Shown in pieces: positions 1 through 6,226 of a DNA stretch of 8,468 nt; position 1 is the stretch's first letter, and each line of letters opens with the position of its first letter. The notes beneath the pieces were generated by a model. That model saw nothing but the letters and a program-made list of their open reading frames with translations. It made no database searches and was not told the DNA's origin. The stretch is taken from assembly GCA_964370165.1 (NCBI GenBank), contig CAYJIG010000072.1, positions 1 to 8,468 of the forward strand, read 5' to 3'. This stretch comes from JAAYCI01 sp964370165. GTDB lineage: Bacteria; Bacillota; Clostridia; Oscillospirales; Ruminococcaceae. The position numbers were made by a program, and so were the translations under genes.

Positions 1-151
1 GCGCCTACACAGTTTTTCAAAACCTTCAGGCGGCTACTCCGGAAAGAGACTTCACTATGCACTCACGCATTGCCTTGCACCACCCGGCAATTCTCTGAAT
101 CGGTCTGTGCACGCTACTGGTTTCCATCATCGCATTTCAAAATATGAAATT
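1..151 (-). promoter_or_regulatory. T-box leader, 5' part, cut by the left edge
   Basis: This is the beginning of a tRNA-sensing T-box leader read on the minus strand. Visible parts, in RNA order: a small hairpin at the 5' end (150-134); the Stem I apical arm at 97-69, with AGAGAA before a TTGCC/GGCAA stem that holds the loop GGGTGGTGCAA; the 3' strand of the specifier loop near 60-46; the closing GGAAA/TTTCC helix and the GGAG element (about 43-37); and a Stem II pairing CGCCT with AGGCG, running into the window edge. The specifier is CTC (48-46, Leu) if spaced from GGAG as in the ilvA leader at 2851-3122, or TCT (49-47, Ser) one base earlier. CTC is preferred because T-box specifiers mostly end in C. 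The antiterminator, terminator and controlled gene lie outside the window. Family knowledge suggests an aminoacyl-tRNA synthetase or amino-acid gene downstream. Confidence 0.82.
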
Positions 152-157
152 ATCACT

Positions 158-186
158 ATTATAAAAAAAATCAGCACCAATGTCAA
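158..186 (-). promoter_or_regulatory. Consensus sigma-A promoter of the left T-box leader
   Basis: On the minus strand, TTGACA (186-181) is followed by a 17-bp spacer ending in a T-run and then TATAAT (163-158). Both hexamers match the housekeeping sigma-A consensus at every position. Transcription would start near 151 and run directly into the T-box leader. A promoter this strong fits control by premature termination rather than by initiation. Confidence 0.93.
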
Positions 187-391
187 GAAAGTTATTTTTT
201 TATCAAAGCTTACTTGGCCTACTTGAGTAAGGCCGCGCGCTCCGTTTTACCCCACACATGCCTGCGCGAATAAAAAGTGCGCAGTACAAGAAAAAGAGAA
301 ATGGCGCAAGGGCGCATATTTTATATATGTCACCGCGCTGGCATTTTGAATTTGACGCAGTAATGTGCGCTTTATATTCAGCACAGCCTAT
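187..391. other. Intergenic stretch between the ATPase gene and the left T-box promoter
   Basis: About 200 bp with no convincing gene. It holds three inverted repeats: GGCC-arm hairpin 216-234, CTGCGC/GCGCAG 262-284, and GCGC/GCGC with outer AAAT/ATTT arms at 299-321. Only the last has a T-rich tail on the minus strand. A plus-strand ORF starting at 258 has no ribosome binding site and runs antisense into the ATPase gene, so it is not called. Confidence 0.6.
287..321 (-). terminator. Candidate terminator of the ilvA-ATPase operon
   Basis: Read on the minus strand, AAAT-AT-GCGC, loop CCTT, then GCGC-C-ATTT can fold into two short helices separated by a small internal loop. A pyrimidine-rich tail, CTCTTTTTCTT, follows. 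It lies about 70 nt past the ATPase stop codon. The stem is short and imperfect, so this is a candidate only, but no better terminator is visible before the next promoter. Confidence 0.4.
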
Positions 392-1582
392 TTACAAGTT
401 TTCGGTGGCTTTAACCCATTCCACAAACTGCTTTGCGGTACGTGGACTGCGCCCGCCATACCTTAGCGCATGCGCTTCCGCCATGGCACACAGCTCGTCT
501 TTTGGTGTTTTCAGGCCACACACGCCGGCAAGACCCAGCACAATATCAAGATACAGGTCTTTGTCGGGTTTCAGGAATGTCACTGTCAGGCCAAAACGCG
601 CCGACAGGCTGGATTGTTCTTGCAATGTATCGCTGAGATGAATGTCGCCGCCTTGCCTGTCGGAAAACTGCTCTTTCACCATATGCCGACGGTTCGAGGT
701 GGCATACACCACGATATTTTCCGGTCTTGCGCTGATATTGCCTTCTAGGATAGCTTTCAGCGCGGTAAAATCTTCGTCGTTTGATGGAAAGGACAAGTCG
801 TCGATAAACAAAATAAACTTCAAAGAATTTTCTGCCAGTTTATTCATCAGTTTCGGTATTTGATACAGCTGATTTTTACGAACTTCCACCAGTCGCAGGC
901 CTTCGCTTGCATATTCGTTGGCAATAGCTTTCACTGTACTGCTTTTTCCTGTGCCTGCGTCACCGTAAAGCAGCATGTTGTTGGCCACTAGGTTCTTCAG
1001 CAAGGCACGTGTGTTCAGCACCACCATGCCACGCTCACGCTCATACCCCGTCATGTCTTCTATGCTTTGGGTGTCGGGATGCTTCACCGGCACACACTCG
1101 CCGTCATCACTAAGGGTAAACATGTGATATTTCGCAAATATACCATACCCACACTTTTCTATTTCCGAAAGCTTTTTCTCATATATGCTCACAAAATCCT
1201 GCGGTGTACTGGTATATTTCGGCAAATACTCTTTTTCGCCCATGTTCTTCCACACGTCTTCGGGCGGTATGGCAGATATGTGCGACAACAGCTTTAGCTC
1301 TTCTTTTAGGCATGCTGTCATTTCGGGAATTTCCTTTTTTGACGCCGCCCTCAGACGCACCACTGCATTTTCGCTGTCCATCACAAGCCGTAAAAGATAA
1401 AGGCCCAAATCGCCGCCTTCGTTATACAGCTGCGATACAAATTCGCAATATTCGCTTTCAGTTTTCTTTGTAATGTTTTGTGTTTCACTGCAAAATATCA
1501 CATGCATGCAGCCCACCACTTTATCCGAAAGCAAATGACGAAACAGCGTTAGCGACTTCAATCTTTGCTTGTAGTTTTCCAT
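392..1582 (-). CDS. DUF815-type AAA+ ATPase
   Basis: A 396-residue protein of the DUF815 family of P-loop ATPases, whose cellular role is not established. The ATPase core fills the C-terminal half: a lead-in TGYERERGMVVLNT (178-191), Walker A GDAGTGKSS (207-215), Walker B FILFIDD (256-262), sensor-1-like YATSNRRH (293-300), an arginine-finger-like LSARFGL (326-332), and RSPRTAKQFV (378-387) near the end, where sensor 2 is expected. Residues 1-170 are a helical region without a motif I recognise. No signal peptide or membrane segment is seen, so it is probably cytoplasmic. The ATG at 1582 was chosen over an upstream GTG because AGGAGG lies 9 nt before it. It follows ilvA by 27 nt with no promoter or terminator between, so it should share the isoleucine T-box control. 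Family assignment is confident; function is unknown. Confidence 0.9.
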   Translation of the reverse strand: MENYKQRLKSLTLFRHLLSDKVVGCMHVIFCSETQNITKKTESEYCEFVSQLYNEGGDLGLYLLRLVMDSENAVVRLRAASKKEIPEMTACLKEELKLLSHISAIPPEDVWKNMGEKEYLPKYTSTPQDFVSIYEKKLSEIEKCGYGIFAKYHMFTLSDDGECVPVKHPDTQSIEDMTGYERERGMVVLNTRALLKNLVANNMLLYGDAGTGKSSTVKAIANEYASEGLRLVEVRKNQLYQIPKLMNKLAENSLKFILFIDDLSFPSNDEDFTALKAILEGNISARPENIVVYATSNRRHMVKEQFSDRQGGDIHLSDTLQEQSSLSARFGLTVTFLKPDKDLYLDIVLGLAGVCGLKTPKDELCAMAEAHALRYGGRSPRTAKQFVEWVKATENL

Positions 1583-1591
1583 ATAAACCAC

Positions 1592-1597
1592 CCTCCT
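1592..1597 (-). promoter_or_regulatory. Ribosome binding site of the DUF815 ATPase
   Basis: Perfect AGGAGG on the minus strand, 9 nt before ATG 1582. An in-frame GTG at 1591 sits too close to this site to be the start, so it fixes the shorter protein. Confidence 0.85.
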
Positions 1598-1609
1598 GCT
1601 ATGCCATCG

Positions 1610-2800
1610 TTATACAATCTCAAACCCTTCGTCTGTCAGTGCCTGTTTGATTTCTGCCAGCTGTGCATGGTCACGTGTTTCCAGGCCCAGCGTCAAATAA
1701 CAGCTGTTTATCGCCATTTTGGGGTCACTTCTGTCATACTGCACGCTTACAACATTGCCACCATGCCTCGACACAATGCGTGACAAGCCTTCCAGCTGGC
1801 CGGGCTTGTCCACCAGCGCCACTGTCAGGTTTGCGTTACGGCCACTGTTCACAAGGCCTCTTGTGATGACACGTGATAGGATGTTCACATCAATGTTTCC
1901 ACCCGACAAAAGGCATACGGTTTTTTTGCCTTTTAGGTCTATTTTACCGTGCATAACTGCCGCAATAGCCACGGCGCCGGCACCCTCCGCCACCAGTTTT
2001 TGGCGTTCCATCATGGCCAAAATCGCGCTGGCAATCTCGTCTTCCGTCACGTCCACTATGCTGTCCACATGCCTGCGCACCAAATCAAACGTCACGTCTC
2101 CGGGCCGTTTCACTGCTATTCCGTCGGCGAATGTCGACACCGCTTCCAGGCTCACTTGCTTGCCCACCTGCACGCTTTTCAGCATCGAGGCCGCATTCGC
2201 CGCCTGCACGCCATACACTTTACACGAGGGTTTTAAGCTTTTGATGGCAAACGCCACACCCGAAATCAAGCCGCCACCGCCTACGGGAACCACCACCGCT
2301 TCCACATCCGGCATCTGGTCTAAAATCTCAAGGCCTATAGTACCTTGGCCGGCAATAACATTTTCGTCATCAAACGGATGGATAAACGTGCGTCCTTGTT
2401 CTTTTTGCAGCTCTATCGCTTTAGCATACGCATCATCGTATGTTCCCTGCACCAGGCACACTTCTGCGCCATAGCTTTTTGTCGCTTCTATCTTAGAGAT
2501 AGGCGCAGAGTCCGGTATGCAAATAAGCGCCGGTATGTTGTTTTTAGCCGCCGCCAACGCCACGCCTTGCGCATGGTTTCCGGCACTGCATGCAATTACG
2601 CCTTTTTTCTTTTCTTCTTCCGATAACTGGCTTATTTTATAATATGCGCCACGCAGCTTGAACGAGCCCGTCACTTGCAGGTTCTCGGTTTTCAGCCACA
2701 CATCGCTGTCAGGGCACAAGGCCGGCGCGGCGATAAGGTCTGTGGTGCGGGCGGCTTCTTTCAGCACATAGCTCGCATGATAAATTTTATCCAGTGTCAT
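1610..2800 (-). CDS. ilvA: Threonine ammonia-lyase (threonine dehydratase), single-ACT form
   Basis: PLP enzyme that converts L-threonine to 2-oxobutanoate and ammonia, the entry step from threonine to isoleucine. The 396 residues show the fold-type II catalytic domain: TGSFKLRGAYYKI with the PLP lysine K48, the substrate loop SAGNH (72-76), the phosphate-binding GGGGLISG (174-181), and SGGN (299-302), whose serine faces the PLP ring nitrogen in the family. Residues 322-396 form one ACT-like regulatory domain (LTVALVDKPGQLEGLSRIV...). This is the medium-length form with a single C-terminal ACT-type domain. Length alone cannot separate biosynthetic from catabolic enzymes, but the isoleucine-specific T-box leader upstream argues for biosynthesis. 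The ATG at 2800 is preferred to an in-frame GTG at 2818 because GGAGG lies 5 nt before it. It is first in an operon with the ATPase gene. Confidence 0.95.
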   Translation of the reverse strand: MTLDKIYHASYVLKEAARTTDLIAAPALCPDSDVWLKTENLQVTGSFKLRGAYYKISQLSEEEKKKGVIACSAGNHAQGVALAAAKNNIPALICIPDSAPISKIEATKSYGAEVCLVQGTYDDAYAKAIELQKEQGRTFIHPFDDENVIAGQGTIGLEILDQMPDVEAVVVPVGGGGLISGVAFAIKSLKPSCKVYGVQAANAASMLKSVQVGKQVSLEAVSTFADGIAVKRPGDVTFDLVRRHVDSIVDVTEDEIASAILAMMERQKLVAEGAGAVAIAAVMHGKIDLKGKKTVCLLSGGNIDVNILSRVITRGLVNSGRNANLTVALVDKPGQLEGLSRIVSRHGGNVVSVQYDRSDPKMAINSCYLTLGLETRDHAQLAEIKQALTDEGFEIV

Positions 2801-2805
2801 GTTAT

Positions 2806-2810
2806 CCTCC
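2806..2810 (-). promoter_or_regulatory. Ribosome binding site of ilvA
   Basis: GGAGG on the minus strand, 5 nt before ATG 2800. It lies inside the six-codon in-frame extension that begins at GTG 2818, so the extension is unlikely to be translated. Confidence 0.8.
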
Positions 2811-2850
2811 AGTTTCACACATCATAATTCACAAAACGCTATCAAAGTAT

Positions 2851-2890
2851 AAAAAATAGCCTCTGTCTCTTTTAAAGAGACAGAGACTAT
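2851..2890 (-). terminator. T-box regulated intrinsic terminator upstream of ilvA
   Basis: Minus-strand RNA AUAG-U-CUCUGUCUCUU pairs with AAGAGACAGAG-G-CUAU around a small UUAA loop, giving a stem of about 16 pairs with one U-G wobble, followed by six U (2856-2851). The 5' arm is shared with the competing antiterminator: AAAGAG before the T-box sequence pairs with CUCUUU, and CAGAG/CUCUG forms the inner helix around loop CAUAGU. Confidence 0.93.
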
Positions 2891-3122
2891 GCTCTGCGGT
2901 ACCACTCTTTTTGCCGTGATATACACGACCACTTTGTAAGACGTCAATCAACGTCTATGCCCTGTAACGGTGGCCACCGTCCCTGCTTACTTACCAAATC
3001 GGGTTCAGCGGGCTGCTCCAAGGGGATACGCCAAGGCGGTTTTTACTGTCTTGCACCCACCGACAGCTCTCTTTAAAAAACACTATGCTTTGGCAAACCT
3101 TTTCCTAGCATTATCAGCTACT
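2851..3122 (-). promoter_or_regulatory. Isoleucine T-box leader of the ilvA operon
   Basis: A complete T-box riboswitch that lets transcription continue when uncharged tRNA-Ile binds. In RNA order: Stem I with GAGAG and an apical CTGTC/GACAG stem holding the loop GGTGGGTGCAA (3071-3046); the 3' specifier-loop strand with codon ATC (3027-3025), five nt before GGAG; Stem II (CCC-GCT pairing with AGC-A-GGG) with the TGAA and GTA segments of an S-turn; a perfect ACGGTGG/CCACCGT hairpin (2980-2967); a hairpin CGTG/CACG; the T-box sequence AGAGTGGTACCGC (2908-2896); and the terminator at 2890-2851. The TGGT of the T-box can pair with the ACCA end of a tRNA with discriminator A, as in tRNA-Ile. The specifier call rests on alignment to remembered T-box patterns, and it fits the downstream gene. 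Confidence 0.93.
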
Positions 3123-3128
3123 ATACAC

Positions 3129-3157
3129 AAACTACCACATGAAAATCCACTTGTCAA
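3129..3157 (-). promoter_or_regulatory. Promoter of the ilvA T-box leader
   Basis: Minus strand: TTGACA (3157-3152), 17-bp spacer, TAGTTT (3134-3129), with TG one base upstream as an extended -10. The -35 is perfect and the -10 weak. It starts 20 bp after the stop codon of the PASTA protein, and transcription would begin near 3122. Confidence 0.75.
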
Positions 3158-3177
3158 GCAAATTTACACACTTTGCG

Positions 3178-5217
3178 CTATGGATTTCCTCCGTCAGGCG
3201 TAGACGACGACACAGGCGGCGCCACTGCGTCACCATACACGTTTATGGTCACCGGCGTTGCCGTGCTAACTTCCACACCCACAGTGTACCCAAGACTTGC
3301 CACGTTACCTTTTGGCTGGGCGGTGGTATTTGACACTTCCACCACGGTATACGGTATATTTTTCGACGCCAAAAACGCCGTCAAGTTTGCCGAGGAACCG
3401 TTCACATACGAAGACAAGTCAGGCATCAGATATTTTTTATACACACGCAGCGTGACCACTGTTGTGCCCGGAGGCACTGCGCTACCTGCGGCGGGGTCTG
3501 TGCCTTCCACAATACCGTTATACTGCGCGCCCAGGCTGTTGTCCACTTCCATCACCTGATACTGTAGGCCCAGCCTTACCAGTTCCGCCTCAGAGTTTGC
3601 CTGGGTTTGGCCCACAAGGTTTGTGATGTTCACCATCGACACATCCCCTGCCACGTACACAGTCACAGTATCAACGCCCGGTGTCACCAGCTCGCCGCTT
3701 GCAGGCTCTGTTCTCACCACTTGGCCTTCTTCGTATGTTCCGTTGTTCACTTCTGCTTTGATTATGGGGTTATCAATGCCCAGTTCTGCCAGTTGCGCTT
3801 TTGCCTCTTCTTCGGTTATCCTGGGCTCTGTCAGGTTCGGCATGGGCACAGGTTCTGCACCTTTGCTCACCAGTAGTTCTATCTCAGACACACCATCCCA
3901 CACACTGTCTGCCGGCGGTGTTTGCGATATAATAATGCCTTCTTTTACGTCGCTGTTATATTCTTCTTCCGGTATTGCAAACGTAAACTGACCGTATGCG
4001 GCGTTGCCAATGATGTCATCCACATTCAAGTTTACAAGATCCGGCACTAATATCTCTTCCACTTCCGATGCCACCGACGACGAAAGCGACGAGCTCTGCA
4101 AAGAACTATCGCCGTTATCGTTGCGTGTAAACGCCGATATCATCAGCACTATCAAAAGCAACACCACAATAGCACTTACTGCGGCAATGCCTATAATCAT
4201 CTGCTGGCGTGAAAGGCCAAACGGGCCTTCTTTTGCGTTGCGTGGGCCTTCACCCGTAAGAGAAAGGCGAAGCTCCGGCACAGTTTGCAGGCGTTCTGCC
4301 GGCAAAATACGCATAGCGCGCGCAATACCCGTCGACAAAAACGTCGGCACATCTTTATACACAGCTCGTGCAGGCTTTAGGTTGTCTTTCATTCTGCGCT
4401 CGTCGGCCGAGGCAGGCGCTGTGCCTGTGCATAAATGATACAGCACCGCACCCAGTGCATATATATCGGTGTATCTTCCCTCAAACTCCGAGGCAGCATA
4501 CTGCTCAGGCGCCGAATACCCGGCATACAGTTTCGATTTCAGCTCGCTACCTTGCTGGCGCAACGCCAGCGTGCCGTATCCACCCAGATACACCGTACCG
4601 CCACCGCCCAAGATGATGTTTTCGGGGCTGATGCCACGATGGATAAGATTTGCCGAGTGTAGCATATCCACAGCCGCCATCACAGGCCGCATCAAAGTAA
4701 GGGCCCTTGCGGCTTCCACCGGTCCACTTTTTTTGGTCAAATATTCTGCCAAGGTGGTTCCTTCCACCTTTTCTGTCACAGCATATGCGGTGTTGTTTTC
4801 CTCAAACGCATCTATCACCGGAACAAGGCCATCCACCCTTCCCATGGCCAACAGATTTTCATACAGCTCAAAAAAATCCACCCTGGTGGTTTTAAACAGC
4901 ACTTCACAGCCGGGTTTCGAGCGAATTTCGCCTTTTTGGTCGCGTGAAGAACACAGCGTCACCGGCATGAACTCTTTTATATTCACCCGTTGCATTGTCA
5001 CTGCGTCTATACCCGAATAAAAAACGCCTTCGCCGTCGATATCCATATATTTGTTCACGGTATATCGCTCGTTCAGCACCCAACCTACCGGCAACGCACC
5101 GCCGGGATTAGTGTTATTAAAATGAATACCACATTTAGGACAATCAGCAGCATTTTGTGGGATTCTATTCATGCAGTTATCGCAAATCCTGTTTTCCACA
5201 GGCAAGCCACCTTTCAT
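3178..5217 (-). CDS. Zinc-ribbon, pseudokinase, transmembrane, four-PASTA protein
   Basis: A 679-residue membrane protein. Order: zinc ribbon with CxxC pairs C12/C15 and C26/C29; a Ser/Thr-kinase-like domain at about 50-320; one membrane helix 340-363; a Ser-rich linker 371-385; and four PASTA repeats at about 390-452, 457-524, 527-594 and 597-661, with a short Pro/Ser tail. This resembles PrkC/Stk-type sensors, with the kinase inside and PASTA outside. The kinase fold keeps VNIK (K81), SPEN (197-200), APE (236-238) and DIYALGAVLYHL, but HRD is HRG (G195) and DFG is GYG (G213), so the base and the Mg-binding aspartate are both lost. It is most likely a pseudokinase acting by binding. It sits 31 nt after yebC. 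The ATG has only GAGG at 4 nt; GTG 5199, with AAAGGTGG at 7 nt, is a strong alternative start six codons in. Confidence 0.92.
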   Translation of the reverse strand: MKGGLPVENRICDNCMNRIPQNAADCPKCGIHFNNTNPGGALPVGWVLNERYTVNKYMDIDGEGVFYSGIDAVTMQRVNIKEFMPVTLCSSRDQKGEIRSKPGCEVLFKTTRVDFFELYENLLAMGRVDGLVPVIDAFEENNTAYAVTEKVEGTTLAEYLTKKSGPVEAARALTLMRPVMAAVDMLHSANLIHRGISPENIILGGGGTVYLGGYGTLALRQQGSELKSKLYAGYSAPEQYAASEFEGRYTDIYALGAVLYHLCTGTAPASADERRMKDNLKPARAVYKDVPTFLSTGIARAMRILPAERLQTVPELRLSLTGEGPRNAKEGPFGLSRQQMIIGIAAVSAIVVLLLIVLMISAFTRNDNGDSSLQSSSLSSSVASEVEEILVPDLVNLNVDDIIGNAAYGQFTFAIPEEEYNSDVKEGIIISQTPPADSVWDGVSEIELLVSKGAEPVPMPNLTEPRITEEEAKAQLAELGIDNPIIKAEVNNGTYEEGQVVRTEPASGELVTPGVDTVTVYVAGDVSMVNITNLVGQTQANSEAELVRLGLQYQVMEVDNSLGAQYNGIVEGTDPAAGSAVPPGTTVVTLRVYKKYLMPDLSSYVNGSSANLTAFLASKNIPYTVVEVSNTTAQPKGNVASLGYTVGVEVSTATPVTINVYGDAVAPPVSSSTPDGGNP
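5207..5214 (-). promoter_or_regulatory. Possible ribosome binding site for an internal GTG start
   Basis: AAAGGTGG on the minus strand lies 7 nt before GTG 5199, giving a protein beginning MENRICDNC. It competes with ATG 5217, whose GAGG (5225-5222) is at only 4 nt. Which start is used cannot be settled from this sequence alone. Confidence 0.45.
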
Positions 5218-5248
5218 ACATCCTCAGATGTTATAAGCAAACAAAAAT

Positions 5249-5986
5249 CTATCTATCTAAATCTTCTTCATTCGAAAGATTATGCCACACATTTTGTACG
5301 TCGTCGTCCTCTTCAAGCAAATCAAGCAAACGAGCCATGCGTTTTTGGTCTTCTTCCTCTTTTAATTCCACGTAGTTAGAGGCGATAAACTCCACCTCTG
5401 CGCTCGCCGGCTCGTATCCTTTTTTTCTTAAACTTTCAGCCACGTCGCTCAGTTTTGACGGCTCACATTGTATTTCGCATCCGCCTTCACTCATCTCAAA
5501 GTCATCTGCGCCGGCCTCAAACACGTCTTCCATCACTTGTTCTTCGCTCAGCTCGTCGCCTTCAATCAAGATAATTCCCTTTTGACTAAACTGAAACATC
5601 ACCGAGCCCGACTGGCCCATGGAAGCGCCATATTTACTAAACGCATGACGCACATTTGCGGCAGTACGGTTTAGGTTGTCTGTCAATGTCTCCACTATCA
5701 CGGCGGTTCCGCCCGGGCCGTAGCCCTCGTATGTGATAGCCTCATAATCGTCTTTGTCTGAGCCTTCCGCTTTTTTTATGATACGGTTAATGTTATCATT
5801 TGGCACGTTAAGGCCTTTTGCTTTGGCTATAAGGTCACGTAGTTTACCGTTTGTGGAAGGATCTGCCCCGCTTTGGCGCACCACCACGGAAATCTCTCTG
5901 GCCATTTTTGTAAAGATCTTTGCTTTTTGCGCGTCGGTTTTTTCCTTTTTACGCTTTATGTTGTTCCACTTACTGTGTCCGGCCAT
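5249..5986 (-). CDS. yebC: YebC/PmpR family regulatory protein
   Basis: A 245-residue member of the YebC/PmpR/TACO1 family, matching the usual family length. Family signatures are the start MAGHSKWNNIKRKK, KIFTKMAREI (24-33), NVPNDNINRIIKKA (60-73), YEGYGPGG (86-93), NRTAANVRH (106-114), GSVMFQFSQKG (127-137) and the C-terminal DDVQNVWHN (228-236). Members have been described as DNA-binding transcriptional regulators, and more recently as factors that help ribosomes through difficult sequences; the sequence does not say which role applies here. An acidic tail, common in the family, ends the protein. ATG 5986 is set by GGGAGG 6 nt upstream; a 21-codon upstream extension in frame is rejected. 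It is first in an operon with the PASTA pseudokinase and has its own promoter at 6117-6089. Confidence 0.97.
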   Translation of the reverse strand: MAGHSKWNNIKRKKEKTDAQKAKIFTKMAREISVVVRQSGADPSTNGKLRDLIAKAKGLNVPNDNINRIIKKAEGSDKDDYEAITYEGYGPGGTAVIVETLTDNLNRTAANVRHAFSKYGASMGQSGSVMFQFSQKGIILIEGDELSEEQVMEDVFEAGADDFEMSEGGCEIQCEPSKLSDVAESLRKKGYEPASAEVEFIASNYVELKEEEDQKRMARLLDLLEEDDDVQNVWHNLSNEEDLDR

Positions 5987-5992
5987 GCCTTG

Positions 5993-5998
5993 CCTCCC
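5993..5998 (-). promoter_or_regulatory. Ribosome binding site of yebC
   Basis: GGGAGG on the minus strand, 6 nt before ATG 5986. It confirms the conserved MAGHSKW start over an in-frame upstream extension. Confidence 0.85.
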
Positions 5999-6088
5999 AA
6001 ATATTAAAAACCCACTTTTTAGGTAAGAATCAAATCTCAAAATGAACACGTGCCAAAATAGCCGACTGTCGTCTGGCTTATCTACAGC

Positions 6089-6117
6089 ATTATATCACGA
6101 ATTTTTGTCATTTTCAA
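6089..6117 (-). promoter_or_regulatory. Promoter of the yebC-pseudokinase operon
   Basis: Minus strand: TTGAAA (6117-6112), 17-bp spacer ending in TGA, and TATAAT (6094-6089), which makes an extended TGnTATAAT -10. It predicts a start near 6082 and a leader of roughly 95 nt. That leader holds a small hairpin (AGCC-A-GAC, loop GACA, GTC-GGCT, about 6078-6060) followed by a short T-run. No known riboswitch is recognised there. Confidence 0.85.
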
Positions 6118-6151
6118 TCATAATATAGTTACAAAATATAGTCGCAAACTC

Positions 6152-6200
6152 ACAACAAAAATGGCACTTCACCATAAACAATATCTTCTCAGCGCCACTT
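6152..6200 (-). terminator. Probable terminator after the membrane-protein gene
   Basis: Minus-strand RNA AAGUGGCGCU (6200-6191) can pair with AGUGCCAUUU (6168-6159) over ten positions, including G-U wobbles, around a loop of about 22 nt. The tail UUGUUGUG is T-rich. It lies about 27 nt past the stop codon at 6227 and before the yebC promoter. The long loop and broken U-tract lower confidence. Confidence 0.5.
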
Positions 6201-6226
6201 CAACAAGCCCTGTGGGCAAAATACGC

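Noticed and set aside
216..234. GGCC-arm hairpin in the left intergenic region as a terminator
   Set aside because: On the minus strand it is followed by A-rich rather than T-rich sequence, and on the plus strand there is no gene to terminate.
258..641. Plus-strand open frame spanning the left intergenic region
   Set aside because: No ribosome binding site precedes its ATG, and it runs antisense into the DUF815 ATPase gene.
1719..2474. Plus-strand open frame of 251 codons opposite ilvA
   Set aside because: It is antisense to a gene with clear catalytic motifs, has no ribosome binding site, and its translation shows no family features.
2967..2980. Perfect 14-bp palindrome ACGGTGGCCACCGT, possibly an operator
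   Set aside because: It falls inside the T-box leader where a conserved hairpin is expected, so RNA structure explains it.
4469..5020. Plus-strand open frame of 183 codons opposite the pseudokinase
   Set aside because: It is the mirror of a well-supported coding frame and has no start signal or recognisable domain.
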